Below are positions 7,968 to 16,905 of a stretch of 56,777 nt of DNA, piece by piece. The stretch is taken from the NCBI GenBank assembly GCA_003567685.1, contig PWYW01000032.1, forward strand, positions 1 to 56,777, given 5' to 3'. A model generated the notes under the pieces. It was given only the letters and a program-made list of their open reading frames with translations. It was not told where the DNA came from and did not search any database. The position numbers were made by a program, and so were the translations under genes. Origin of the DNA: Gammaproteobacteria bacterium. GTDB lineage: Bacteria > Pseudomonadota > Gammaproteobacteria > Xanthomonadales > Wenzhouxiangellaceae. How positions within the stretch are numbered: the stretch's first letter is position 1; the number at the start of each line of letters is the position of its first letter.

Positions 7968-8866
7968 TCCAGCACCTCCAGGCTCAGGCTTTCCAGATCC
8001 AGGCGCTTGACCTGCCAGCGGGCGCCGGTCGCTTGCGCCAGTTGCTCCTCGAACGTTTGCCGGCCCATATCCGGGCTGAGCTTCACCAGCCAGCGCGGCT
8101 GGTCGCTAGCGCCGGTCTGGGCAATGGGTATTGCGCCATCTGGCCAGGAGGGTTCCTTGGTCGGCCCCGTAATTGTGGAGCACGCCTCGACGCCAACAAC
8201 GGAATCCTTGAGCGTATCCAGCGACTCATCCAGTGCCAGCCGGCCGTCGCGCAGCAGCCAGATTCGCGAGGCCAGTCGCTCGATATCGGCAAGCTGGTGT
8301 GACGACAGCACCATGGTGGTTCGTGCATCGCAGGCCAGGCTGACCAGTTCGGTCAGAAAGCGGCGCCGGGCCAGTGGGTCCAGCGCAGAGGCCGGTTCGT
8401 CCATCAACAGCAGACGGGGCCGGTGGGCAATTGCCAGGATCACCGCCAGCAACTGGCGCTGGCCACCCGACAGTTTCTCCACCCGCTGCTCGGAGGGCAG
8501 CGACCAGCGCTGGCGGAGATCGTCGGCGTAGGCCGAGTCCCAGGACGGGTAGTGGGCGCCAACCAGCTCCAGATGCTTGCGCACGGTGTAGCCCTCGAAC
8601 AGCTCGTCTTGCTGGAACACCACGCCCAGATTGGCCCGCTCGGCATCCGTCAGCTCGCCGCTGGGTACGCCCAGAATCCGGCACTGCCCTTCATCGACCG
8701 GTTTGAGCCCGGCCAGGCAATCCAGCAGCGTGCTCTTGCCGGCACCGTTGCGACCCACCAGTCCAACAATCTCGCCGGACTCGACCCGGCTGCTGACGCC
8801 CTTCAGGACCTGCACTGGGCCATACCGCTTGACCAGCGCGGACATCTCGATGGTGATCTCGTTCAT
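7964..8866 (-). CDS. ABC transporter ATP-binding protein
   Basis: This 300-residue ATPase has all motifs of an active ABC subunit: Walker A GRNGAGKST (about residues 38-46), Q-loop VFQQDE, signature LSGGQ, Walker B LLLMDEP and the H-loop SSH. The C-terminal 80 residues after the nucleotide-binding domain resemble the extension of ABC-2 exporter ATPases. It overlaps both neighbours by 4 bp: the GntR regulator upstream and the membrane protein downstream. It probably powers export of a compound that is also sensed through the GntR protein; the substrate is unknown. Confidence 0.9.
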   Translation of the reverse strand: MNEITIEMSALVKRYGPVQVLKGVSSRVESGEIVGLVGRNGAGKSTLLDCLAGLKPVDEGQCRILGVPSGELTDAERANLGVVFQQDELFEGYTVRKHLELVGAHYPSWDSAYADDLRQRWSLPSEQRVEKLSGGQRQLLAVILAIAHRPRLLLMDEPASALDPLARRRFLTELVSLACDARTTMVLSSHQLADIERLASRIWLLRDGRLALDESLDTLKDSVVGVEACSTITGPTKEPSWPDGAIPIAQTGASDQPRWLVKLSPDMGRQTFEEQLAQATGARWQVKRLDLESLSLEVLE

Positions 8867-9252
8867 GATTGCGAATCCTTGAACGCTTGCGCCAGACCGT
8901 CGAGCACGGCCGCCGGGTCCAGGCCCAGCTGGCCACTTTCGCGCACCACCTGGTCCAGCAGAGGCTTAAGCGTGGCCAGCCGCGAGACCGCGTCCTGCGC
9001 CGTTTGCCGGGCCACTTCCATGGGCCGGCCGTGGCGACGAATCAACCAGCCCTGCTCCTCGAGCAGAGCGTAGGCGCGCGAGACCGTCATCGGGTTGATG
9101 GCGTAATGTTCGGCAACTGCCCGCACCGAAGGCAGGCTGTCGCCCGCGCGCAGCTGGCCGCTGGCCACCAGGCGCTGCACCTGGGCAACCAGCTGACGGT
9201 AAATCGGCACGCTATCGCCGGGTTTCAGGTCAAACAACAAGCGTTCACTCAT
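8863..9252 (-). CDS. GntR-family transcriptional regulator, YtrA subfamily
   Basis: This 129-residue protein has an N-terminal winged helix (about residues 10-78), including the GntR hallmark GDSLPSVRAVAEHY and the recognition helix INPMTVSRAYALLEEQG. A short helical tail replaces the large effector domain of other GntR proteins. This architecture and the downstream ABC genes define the YtrA subfamily, usually an autorepressor of its transporter operon. It is the first gene of the operon. A palindrome covering the start codon and upstream region is a likely operator. No Shine-Dalgarno is visible, and a -10-like TACACT ends 7 nt before the ATG, so the mRNA may be leaderless. Confidence 0.92.
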   Translation of the reverse strand: MSERLLFDLKPGDSVPIYRQLVAQVQRLVASGQLRAGDSLPSVRAVAEHYAINPMTVSRAYALLEEQGWLIRRHGRPMEVARQTAQDAVSRLATLKPLLDQVVRESGQLGLDPAAVLDGLAQAFKDSQS

Positions 9253-9283
9253 GTGTCTAAGTGTATTGATACTTTAGTACACA
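9252..9283 (-). promoter_or_regulatory. Palindromic operator/promoter candidate of the GntR-ABC operon
   Basis: The arms TGTGTCTAAGTGTAT (9252-9266) and ATACTTTAGTACACA (9269-9283) form an imperfect palindrome; the complement of the right arm reads TGTGTACTAAAGTAT. GTGT...ACAC ends are typical of YtrA-type operators in other bacteria. The site covers the start codon of the regulator gene and a TACACT -10-like box on the minus strand, which fits autorepression. Confidence 0.6.
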
Positions 9284-9364
9284 TGACCTGGCGCCTGCAA
9301 GTCCAGGCTTGACGAGTGTGGCCTGTCGGTCCGTACTGACACCGACAGGCCGCACTCTGATTGG

Positions 9365-11422
9365 TCAAGGGTAGCGCCAGGCCAATTTGAGCCAGGCGCT
9401 GCGACCGGGTTCGTTGACCTGAACCTGATCGACATCGAAGGCACTGCTGCGGTTGAGGTGCTGCGCGTACTGGCGATCCAGCAGGTTGTCGATGCCGGCG
9501 TCCAGGCTCCACTGATCGCTGATTCGGTAGCGCAGGCCCAGGTCAAATACGGCCCAGCCCGGCGTGGCACGCGTGTCGAGGCCGGTTCCCAACAGCGGTT
9601 TGTCGTCGGTGCGGTTCTGGCGCGCGGCGGCCCGGAGGCGGCCAGTGGCAGTGAGCTGTTCGCCTTGCCAGCTCAGCTCGAACAGCGCTTCCAGCGGCGG
9701 GGTCTGTGGCAGGGCCTGGCGATTGGCCGAGTCGTTGCGGGCGCGTACATAAGCCAGGCCGAAATCGGTTCTGACCCGTTCGGTCCAGCGATAAGCCAGG
9801 CCCAGTTCGCCGCCCCAAAACGTGGCGTCGACGTTGCGGTACACCGTGGCGTTATTGCCGGGCTGGCGGAAACGGTCGCGCAGGATGTAGTCGTCGACAC
9901 GGTTGTAGAAGATCGAGCCGTCCAGCTCCAAGTTGCCATTTTTCAGGAACAGGCCGGTTTCAAGCTGCCAGTGGCGTTCTGGATCCAGATTTGGGTTACC
10001 CACCCAGCGCCCGGAGGGCATGCCCGCATTGGAGGCAAAGTAGCGCTCGGTGGCATCGGCGGTGCGAACGGTGCTGGACAAGGCCAGATAAACCGTGCCC
10101 GGCCGGGCCAGGTCATGTTCGAGTCGCAGCAGGCCGCCCAGGTTGCTCTCGGTCACCCGGCTGCCATCGGCATCCTCGCCGTAGTAAATCGAGTACAGCT
10201 CGCGTGGGCTAAGAAACATCCCGCCGGGCTGAGTGTCCACGCGATTGGCGCGAGCGTGAACACGGTCCAGCCGCAAGCCGCCGATCAGCCGGTGACGCTC
10301 GGCGAATGACCATTCGGCTTCGGCAAACAGGCCGGCCTGGTCGATCTGGGCGTCTGGCCAGAGCTGAGACTGCAGCATGCCGTTGGCATCGTTCACGCGG
10401 GTTGCCTCGCGGCGGTTGTTTTGCAGGCTCAAGCCCATCCGCCAGAGCATGGTATCGCGCTCAATTTCCCCGACAACTCGGCCGCTGTCGGTATCCGAGG
10501 TGGCCGGGGCGCGCATCAGCATCATCGGGTTCATCGGTGTGCGCAAGGTGTAGTTGTCCATGACATGGTCAACACGGGAAATGGCCAGCTCTGCGCGCAA
10601 GCGGTCGAACGGGCCAATGGCCTGGTCGCGGTAGGCAATGCGAAACAGATCGTTATCGGATTTGGGCGAATCCATGCCTGCACCGGCAAACAATTCATCC
10701 CGCAAACGCTGCGCCTCGGCACTGATCTCCAGGCGACGCTCGTCCGAAGGGGTCCAGCCCAGCACGGCGCCGGCCGAGCGTTCTTCAAAGGCAGAGCGAA
10801 CGGCATTGCCGTCGCCATCCTGGTAATTGCGGGCATCCTTCAGGCTGCCAAAGGCCCGCACGAAGCCACGCTCGGTGCCGGTGGCGAGGTCGGCTGACAG
10901 GTCACGTACGCTGGCGTTGTCTCGATAGCCTGCGGCGATGAGGGCGCGCTGGCGTTCCTGAGCGGTAAATCGCTCGGTGTCTCGTTCCAGCAGCACCGTG
11001 CCGCCCGGGCCACCACCGTATTCAAGGGTGGTGACGCCGCGCATGATCGTAATCAGGTCGTAGCCGGCGGCTGGGGCATAGGCGGTGGGCGGGTCCATGC
11101 GGTTGGGGCAGGCGCCGTGGACGAAGGCACCATCAAGTAGCACGTTGATGCGGGTCTGGCCCAGGCCCCGAATCACAGGGTCAATGCCGTGGCCACCCAT
11201 GCGCGAGCCCGAAACTCCGGGCAGGTCACGCAGCAGATCGCCAGTGTCGCGGCCACTGGCCAAGTCCTGAGTGTGCCACTGGGTCTGGCCGGGCGAACGC
11301 AGTGGATACACCACCGAGATTCGCTCCATGTCGTCGTTTTCGTTGAGTTCTACGGCGGTGTCAGCAAAGAGTCCGCCGGCGCTGGCCAGTGCGGCCAGCC
11401 CAATCAGTCGGGTTTTCATCAT
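9365..11422 (-). CDS. TonB-dependent copper receptor (OprC/NosA type)
   Basis: This 685-residue outer-membrane receptor has a signal peptide (about 1-20), a plug domain (about 50-170) and a 22-strand barrel ending in an aromatic-rich strand (WLKLAWRYP). The plug contains the family-typical stretches SRMGGHGIDPVIRGLG and GACPNRMDPPTAYAP, characteristic of TonB-dependent copper receptors. Family knowledge: copper uptake across the outer membrane, energised by TonB. Its neighbours, DUF2946 and CopA upstream on the same strand, support a copper role. AGAGAAACG before the start is a plausible ribosome-binding site. Two ATG codons are adjacent (11422 and 11419). Confidence 0.9.
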   Translation of the reverse strand: MMKTRLIGLAALASAGGLFADTAVELNENDDMERISVVYPLRSPGQTQWHTQDLASGRDTGDLLRDLPGVSGSRMGGHGIDPVIRGLGQTRINVLLDGAFVHGACPNRMDPPTAYAPAAGYDLITIMRGVTTLEYGGGPGGTVLLERDTERFTAQERQRALIAAGYRDNASVRDLSADLATGTERGFVRAFGSLKDARNYQDGDGNAVRSAFEERSAGAVLGWTPSDERRLEISAEAQRLRDELFAGAGMDSPKSDNDLFRIAYRDQAIGPFDRLRAELAISRVDHVMDNYTLRTPMNPMMLMRAPATSDTDSGRVVGEIERDTMLWRMGLSLQNNRREATRVNDANGMLQSQLWPDAQIDQAGLFAEAEWSFAERHRLIGGLRLDRVHARANRVDTQPGGMFLSPRELYSIYYGEDADGSRVTESNLGGLLRLEHDLARPGTVYLALSSTVRTADATERYFASNAGMPSGRWVGNPNLDPERHWQLETGLFLKNGNLELDGSIFYNRVDDYILRDRFRQPGNNATVYRNVDATFWGGELGLAYRWTERVRTDFGLAYVRARNDSANRQALPQTPPLEALFELSWQGEQLTATGRLRAAARQNRTDDKPLLGTGLDTRATPGWAVFDLGLRYRISDQWSLDAGIDNLLDRQYAQHLNRSSAFDVDQVQVNEPGRSAWLKLAWRYP

Positions 11423-11554
11423 TCGTTTCTCTGTTCAAGTTCGCGAAGGCCAGCCAGCAGCCAGGCAGAGGCTGTACGGCAGGCCATTCAACCGGTCAGG
11501 CAATGCCTGGCCGGCAAATAGGATCTGGATGGATTGGCCGGGATGGCCAGTCGT

Positions 11555-11926
11555 TCAGCGCGAAGAGAACGTCAGGGGTGGGGCGCGAACCGGCGGGCGG
11601 GTCTGGCTCGAAGGGCGTGGCGGGTCGAAGACGGCAGCGGCCAAGCCGCTCAGCGACTGTTGCAAGGCCTGGAGGCTGCTCCACAGCGGCGGCAGTTCGC
11701 CCAGCAGCACCAAGGCCCAGGGGCAGTCATCGCCGCCGTGGCTCGCTGGATCGAGCACCTCGCCGGTCTGGCTGTCAACCAGGATGGCGACCATGCCGTC
11801 AGCGGTGCAAAGCTCAAGCCAGTTGCCCTGGCCGGGCATGAAGCCGGCCGGCACCAGCGCACGCAAGCACAGGCTCAAGGCCAGGACAAGCAACAACAGG
11901 CGGTGGGTAGGCAGGGCGTTGATCAC
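11555..11926 (-). CDS. DUF2946-type small membrane-anchored protein in copper cluster
   Basis: This 123-residue protein has an N-terminal hydrophobic helix (about 8-29, ending in the typical RALVPAGFMP), a conserved CTADGM segment, and a central histidine/cysteine patch (SHGGDDCPWAL). This pattern fits DUF2946, a family often encoded next to copper receptors; its function is not established. Cys and His residues could bind metal (inference). The start is GTG 11926, with a TAGAAT -10-like box ending 7 nt upstream and no Shine-Dalgarno. The Pro/Arg-rich C-terminus looks disordered. Confidence 0.7.
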   Translation of the reverse strand: MINALPTHRLLLLVLALSLCLRALVPAGFMPGQGNWLELCTADGMVAILVDSQTGEVLDPASHGGDDCPWALVLLGELPPLWSSLQALQQSLSGLAAAVFDPPRPSSQTRPPVRAPPLTFSSR

Positions 11927-11970
11927 CCGCGCATTCTACGCCAGCGGCAGGGCACTTGAGTTGCGCCCGA

Positions 11971-14436
11971 TCAACCGGTCAGGCGCAGGGTCTTCAGGCG
12001 CAGAGCGTTGCCAACCACGAACAGGCTGGAAAGCGCCATGGCCAGGGCGGCCAGCATGGGCGAGAGCAACAGGCCCAAGACCGGGTAGAGCAAGCCGGCG
12101 GCCACCGGGATCAGCGCGGTGTTGTAGGCAAAGGCCCAGAACAGGTTCTGGCGAATATTGCGCAGCGTGGCTTTCGACAATGCCAGGGCTTCGGGCACCT
12201 TGGCCAGATCGCCGGCCATCAGCACCACGTCGGCCGACTCGATGGCGATATCGGTGCCAGTGCCGATGGCCAGGCCCACCTCGGCCTCGGCCAGGGCCGG
12301 GGCATCGTTGATGCCGTCGCCGACGAAGGCCACATCACCGTGCGCTTTCCGAAGTTGTTGCACCGCCTCGACCTTGCCTTCCGGCAATACTTCGGCCATC
12401 ACGATGTCAATGCCCAGTTCGGCCGCGATGGCCTCGGCGGTGGCCTGGCGGTCGCCACTGACCATGGCTACCTTGAGCCCCTGTTTCCTGAGCGCGGCGA
12501 CGGCCTTTGCGCTGCCGGGCTTGATCGGGTCGGCAATGCCGGCCAGACCGGCCAGTTCGCCGTCAATGGCGATCAGTACCGGCGTGCGGGCCTGGCTGGA
12601 TAACCGGTCGATGTCTTCGCGCGCGGATTCGATGGCGACGTCATGGTCGGTCAGCCAGCCGGCGTTGCCAATCAACACCTGCCGACCGTCAATACGGGCC
12701 TCGATGCCCTTGCCGGCGGTAGCATCCAGTGAATCCGGCATTGGCAGGGATTGTTCATCAAGCTGATCCTGGGCGGTGGTCACCAGAGCGCGGGCCAGCG
12801 GATGTTCCGAGGCCTGCTCGGCGCCGCCGGCCAGCCGCAGCACATCCTTGTCGTTCCAGTCGTGATAGTGGATCAGTTCGACCAGCTCCGGTCGACCTTC
12901 GGTAAGCGTGCCGGTCTTGTCCAGTGCGACCACCGCCACCGACCGCAGCCGCTGGAGGGCCTCGCCTTGGCGGAACAGGATGCCGCGTTCGGCGGCGCGA
13001 CCGGTGCCGACCATGATCGAGGTGGGCGTCGCCAGACCCATGGCACAGGGGCAGGCAATGATCAGCACCGCCACGGCATTGACCAGGGCAAAGCTCAACG
13101 CCGGCTCCGGGCCAAAAAACAGCCAGACCAGGGCGGTGATGACGGCCAGCGAGATCACCACCGGCACGAACACGCCGGTGACCCGGTCAACCAGCGCCTG
13201 GATGGGCAGCCGGGCCGCCTGGGCGCGCTGCACCATGCGCACGATGCGCGCCAGCACTGCGTCGGAGCCCAGGTCAGTGGCTTCAATCAGCAGGGCACCG
13301 TTCTGGTTGGTCGTGCCGCCCACCACCGGGTCGCCGGGGCCGCGGCTGACCGGCTCGGGCTCGCCGGTGAGCATGGATTCATCAATATGCGACCGACCCT
13401 CGACGATTTTCCCGTCCACCGGGATGGACTCACCGGGCCGAATGCGCAGCTGGTCACCGCGCTGGACCTGGTCGATGGGTACCTCTCGGGTCTCGTCGCC
13501 TTCCACCCGGCGAGCGGTGCGGGCCTGCAGGCCCAGCAGCTTTTCGATGGCGGCGCCGGTGCGTCCGCGGGCGCGACCTTCCAGCAGGCGGCCGAGCAAA
13601 ATCAGGGTGACGATCACCGCGGCCGGCTCGTAATACACATTGGCGGTGCCTTCCGGCATCCACTGCGGGGCGAAGGTGGCGACCACCGAATACGACCAGG
13701 CCGCGCCGGTGCCGACGGCCACCAGGGAATTCATGTCCGGATGGCCGCGCAACAACATTGGCAGGCCCTGGCGGAAAAACATCAGTCCCGGGCCGAACAG
13801 CACTGCGCTGGTCAGCACGAACAGGATGACGTGCAGCGGGAAGGTGCCGATCGCACCGTGGATGGCGTGGTGCAAAGCCGGTACCAGGTGACTACCCATT
13901 TCCAGAATGAATACCGGCAGCGTCAAGCCGAAGGCCAGGTAAAAGCGCCGGCGCAGACGGCTTAACTCTTCGGCCTGACGGGATTCGTTGCGGTGCACCT
14001 GGCCTTCGCTGGTTTCCAGCGAGGCCGGGTAGCCTGCCTTCTTGACGGCCTCGATCAGGTCGTTGCCGGCCACGTTGTCTTCAACCAGGTCAACCAGCGC
14101 GCTGCCTTCGGCCAGGTTGACTCGCGCGCGCAGCACGCCCGGCAGGTTTTCCAGGCCCTGTTCGACGCGCCGCACGCAGGAGGCACAGTGCATGCCGTCA
14201 ATCGTCAACGCCCGTGTTTGCTGGCGCACCGGGAAGCCGGCCTGGGCAAGCGCGTCGATGAGTGGCTGCAATGGCTGGTTGCCTGGCCATTCCAGTGAAG
14301 CCCGCCCGCTGGCCAGGTTCACCGAAACCGACCGGCTGCCCTCAACGCTCTCCAGAACGCTGCGCGCTCGGGCCACACAGCCCCCGCAGCGCAGCCCATC
14401 CAGCGGTAGCTCCAGGCTGTCGGTTGGCTGAGTCAT
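11971..14436 (-). CDS. copA: Copper-translocating P1B-type ATPase
   Basis: This 821-residue inner-membrane pump has two N-terminal heavy-metal-associated domains (metal motif CGGC near residue 17-20, second GMHCASC near 81-87), eight membrane helices, the intramembrane metal site CPC (462-464), the phosphorylated aspartate in DKTGT (D506), the nucleotide-domain SEHPLARAL and the hinge [10 protein letters not shown]. These define a Cu(I)-exporting CopA. The first domain has CGGC rather than the usual CxxC context GMTCxxC but keeps both cysteines. ATG 14436 is preferred to the TTG at 14439. Together with the receptor and DUF2946 it forms a copper block; no CueR-type regulator is seen in the window. 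Confidence 0.95.
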   Translation of the reverse strand: MTQPTDSLELPLDGLRCGGCVARARSVLESVEGSRSVSVNLASGRASLEWPGNQPLQPLIDALAQAGFPVRQQTRALTIDGMHCASCVRRVEQGLENLPGVLRARVNLAEGSALVDLVEDNVAGNDLIEAVKKAGYPASLETSEGQVHRNESRQAEELSRLRRRFYLAFGLTLPVFILEMGSHLVPALHHAIHGAIGTFPLHVILFVLTSAVLFGPGLMFFRQGLPMLLRGHPDMNSLVAVGTGAAWSYSVVATFAPQWMPEGTANVYYEPAAVIVTLILLGRLLEGRARGRTGAAIEKLLGLQARTARRVEGDETREVPIDQVQRGDQLRIRPGESIPVDGKIVEGRSHIDESMLTGEPEPVSRGPGDPVVGGTTNQNGALLIEATDLGSDAVLARIVRMVQRAQAARLPIQALVDRVTGVFVPVVISLAVITALVWLFFGPEPALSFALVNAVAVLIIACPCAMGLATPTSIMVGTGRAAERGILFRQGEALQRLRSVAVVALDKTGTLTEGRPELVELIHYHDWNDKDVLRLAGGAEQASEHPLARALVTTAQDQLDEQSLPMPDSLDATAGKGIEARIDGRQVLIGNAGWLTDHDVAIESAREDIDRLSSQARTPVLIAIDGELAGLAGIADPIKPGSAKAVAALRKQGLKVAMVSGDRQATAEAIAAELGIDIVMAEVLPEGKVEAVQQLRKAHGDVAFVGDGINDAPALAEAEVGLAIGTGTDIAIESADVVLMAGDLAKVPEALALSKATLRNIRQNLFWAFAYNTALIPVAAGLLYPVLGLLLSPMLAALAMALSSLFVVGNALRLKTLRLTG

Positions 14437-14452
14437 CAACGTTGCCGGTGTC

Positions 14453-15193
14453 TTAGCCGTCGTCGGTTGCGTCCATCAGTTCACCGGCCACGCCATGCGC
14501 AATGTCGGCGATCAACTCGGCATCCAGCTCGGTCCAGTTCTCCGTGTGTGCCGGCGAGGCGCTCAGGCAAATGATGGCTTCTTCCAGCCAGGCGCAGGTG
14601 CCGTCCCCCTCATCCTCCGGACCGGCGGGCTGGCGGTAGCTGTCCTGGCCGATGTCCGGGCCGTCTGCCAGCTCGCGGTCGTGAATGCGCAGTGCGCGCT
14701 CGGCATCGTATGCCAGCAGTGCGGCCCAGGCCAGCGGCTCGGGCTGATAAGTTCTCAAGGTCACCGAAGTGCGAAGCTCCAGCTCCTGCCAAACACAGGT
14801 GCCGGTGAGCAGGGCCGGGGCAATCTCACGCTCGCTTTCAAACCAGCGGAACAGCCCTTCACCCCATTCGCCACCCAGGGCGTTTTCCAGCAGCCCCGGG
14901 TCCACCGCACGGCAGGCGAGATCAGCCTCGGCCAGGGCCGTGCGGCGCTCACGCGAGTGCGCACGGGCTTCGGCAATCTCCTCGTCAGAGAAATCGCGCG
15001 GCAGCGGCCGCCCCGTCGCCTCGATCTGGGCCGCCGCGGGGGAGTCCTCCATGATGGCTTCGACCGGCGCAACCGCGTTGTCTTCGTTATCTTCGGGCGG
15101 CCAGGCCTGGTCGGCCGGCGGCGAGCAGGCGCTCAGCAGCAGCGCGGTCGTGGCCAGGGCGGGCAGCAGGGCAGCGGGTCGAGCTCGACGCAT
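14453..15193 (-). CDS. Hypothetical lipoprotein
   Basis: This 246-residue protein has a lipoprotein signal peptide with lipobox LLSAC (Cys 23) followed by an acidic, Pro/Asp/Glu-rich linker. The rest is acidic and contains four further cysteines, which could form disulfides. I do not recognise the family. Residue +2 after the lipidated Cys is Ser, which favours the outer membrane by the E. coli rule. It lies 16 bp upstream of copA on the same strand, so it could be co-transcribed with the copper genes, but nothing in it proves a copper role. Confidence 0.7.
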   Translation of the reverse strand: MRRARPAALLPALATTALLLSACSPPADQAWPPEDNEDNAVAPVEAIMEDSPAAAQIEATGRPLPRDFSDEEIAEARAHSRERRTALAEADLACRAVDPGLLENALGGEWGEGLFRWFESEREIAPALLTGTCVWQELELRTSVTLRTYQPEPLAWAALLAYDAERALRIHDRELADGPDIGQDSYRQPAGPEDEGDGTCAWLEEAIICLSASPAHTENWTELDAELIADIAHGVAGELMDATDDG

Positions 15194-15265
15194 CAGGAGT
15201 CTCCAGCAAGTCTAGATAATGTACTAGTTTAACCTGCGGCCCAGAATCCCTTGTTCAAGGGCGCA

Positions 15266-16774
15266 TCAGGCGGCGGTGCTGTTGCTGGCCGGTTCCCGGT
15301 CAAGCTGGCGGTAGCCAATCGCTTCGCTCAGGTGGCTCATGTCGATGCGTTCGGTGTGGTCCAGATCGGCGATGGTGCGCGCCACTCGAAGAATGCGGTG
15401 ATGGGCCCGGGCCGACAAGTTCAGCCGTTCGCAAGCGGTTTCCAGCAGTCTGGCCTCGCGTTCGCCCAGCGCGCAATGCTGGCGAATGTGGGCGACACCC
15501 AAGCGGGCATTCACCGGGCCGCGTTCGGCCTGGCGCTGACGTGCCGCCATCACTCGCTCGCGCACGCTGGATGACGGTTCGCCCGGCGGCAGGTCTTTCA
15601 GGGATTGACGCGGCACCTCCACGTGCAAGTCGATGCGGTCCAGCAGTGGCCCGGAAATGCGGTCGCGGTAGCGGCGCACCTGGTCGGCAGTGCAGCGACA
15701 ACGCCCGGACGGGTCGCCCTGATAGCCGCAGGGGCAGGGGTTCATGGCGGCCAACAACTGAAAATCAGCCGGGAATTCGGCCTGCAAGGCGGCCCGCGAA
15801 ATCATGATCCGGCCAGACTCCAGGGGCTCGCGAAGAACTTCCAGCACGTGACGGCTGAACTCCGGAAGTTCGTCCAGGAACAGCACGCCATGATGGGCCA
15901 GGCTGATTTCGCCGGGTCTCGGCTTCGAGCCCCCACCCACCAACGCAATCGCCGAGGCTGTGTGGTGCGGCGATCTGAAGCGGCGCTGGCGCCATTGGGC
16001 CGGATCCAGTCCCAGACCAGCCACTGAGGCAATCGCCGCGGCTTCCAGCGCTTCGTCCTCGGCCAACGGCGGCAAGATGCCCGGCAGGCGCGAGGCCAGC
16101 AAGGTTTTGCCGGTCCCCGGCGGGCCGATGAACAACAGATTATGGTTCCCCGCTGCGCAAATCTCCAGTGCCCTTCGGGCCCGGCCCTGTCCCAGCACCT
16201 CGGCCAGGCACGGCCCACCGACCAGCGCTTCACTGTCCGGCATCCTGGCTCGATCCAGCGTCAGCGCGCCATTCACGGCGGCGACCACCTGGTTCAAATC
16301 ATCGGCCACATACACCTCGGCATCACGCACCAGGCCGGCTTCCAGTTCGTTGGTGCGCGGCACCACCAGCTTGCGCCCCGCCTCGCGTGCACGCAGTGCC
16401 GCCGGCAAACAGCCCTTGACGCCACGCAAGCGCCCGTCCAGCGACAGCTCCCCGACAAACTCCCAGGCCCGGCAGGCCTCGGGCGCAACCTGGCCCGAGG
16501 CGGCCAGCACGCCCAGTGCGATCGGCAGATCAAAGCGCGCGCCTTCCTTGGGCAAGTCGGCCGGGGCCAGGGATACCGTCACTTTCCAAGCCGGGCGTTT
16601 GTAGCCGGCGTTGCTCATGGCCGCGCGCACCCGGTCCTTGCTTTCGCGCACCGCCGTCTCCGGCAAGCCGACAATACTGAAACCCGGCAAGCCGGGCCCA
16701 AGATGCACTTCAACGTCAATCAGTGGCGCTTCAATGCCCAGTTGCGCCCGCGAATGAATAGTTGCCAGACCCAT
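15266..16774 (-). CDS. comM: YifB/ComM family Mg-chelatase-like AAA+ ATPase
   Basis: This 502-residue protein has the order of ComM: an N-terminal Lon-like ChlI domain (about 1-170), an AAA+ module with Walker A GPPGTGKT (from residue 217) and Walker B VLFLDELPEF, a cysteine cluster NPCPCGYQGD...CRC, and the C-terminal Mg-chelatase domain. Family knowledge: ComM is a hexameric helicase that promotes branch migration during natural transformation. Together with dprA, about 31 kb away, it suggests a capacity for DNA uptake (inference). It is a single gene with its start at ATG 16774. Confidence 0.94.
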   Translation of the reverse strand: MGLATIHSRAQLGIEAPLIDVEVHLGPGLPGFSIVGLPETAVRESKDRVRAAMSNAGYKRPAWKVTVSLAPADLPKEGARFDLPIALGVLAASGQVAPEACRAWEFVGELSLDGRLRGVKGCLPAALRAREAGRKLVVPRTNELEAGLVRDAEVYVADDLNQVVAAVNGALTLDRARMPDSEALVGGPCLAEVLGQGRARRALEICAAGNHNLLFIGPPGTGKTLLASRLPGILPPLAEDEALEAAAIASVAGLGLDPAQWRQRRFRSPHHTASAIALVGGGSKPRPGEISLAHHGVLFLDELPEFSRHVLEVLREPLESGRIMISRAALQAEFPADFQLLAAMNPCPCGYQGDPSGRCRCTADQVRRYRDRISGPLLDRIDLHVEVPRQSLKDLPPGEPSSSVRERVMAARQRQAERGPVNARLGVAHIRQHCALGEREARLLETACERLNLSARAHHRILRVARTIADLDHTERIDMSHLSEAIGYRQLDREPASNSTAA

Positions 16775-16905
16775 GATTTGTTGGCTTGCCGATAACCTGG
16801 ATAAAGTCTGGCTCGACGGGGCAGGTCATCGCTTCGGCAAAATGGCCCGACAGCAACTAGGAGATTTCCTTCGGCCTGCGGAAATGCCGGTCGCTGCCGG
16901 CGGGT

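Noticed and set aside
12751-13965. 404-residue open frame antisense to copA
   Set aside because: His/Gln/Gly-rich composition typical of shadow frames; copA is fully supported on the minus strand.
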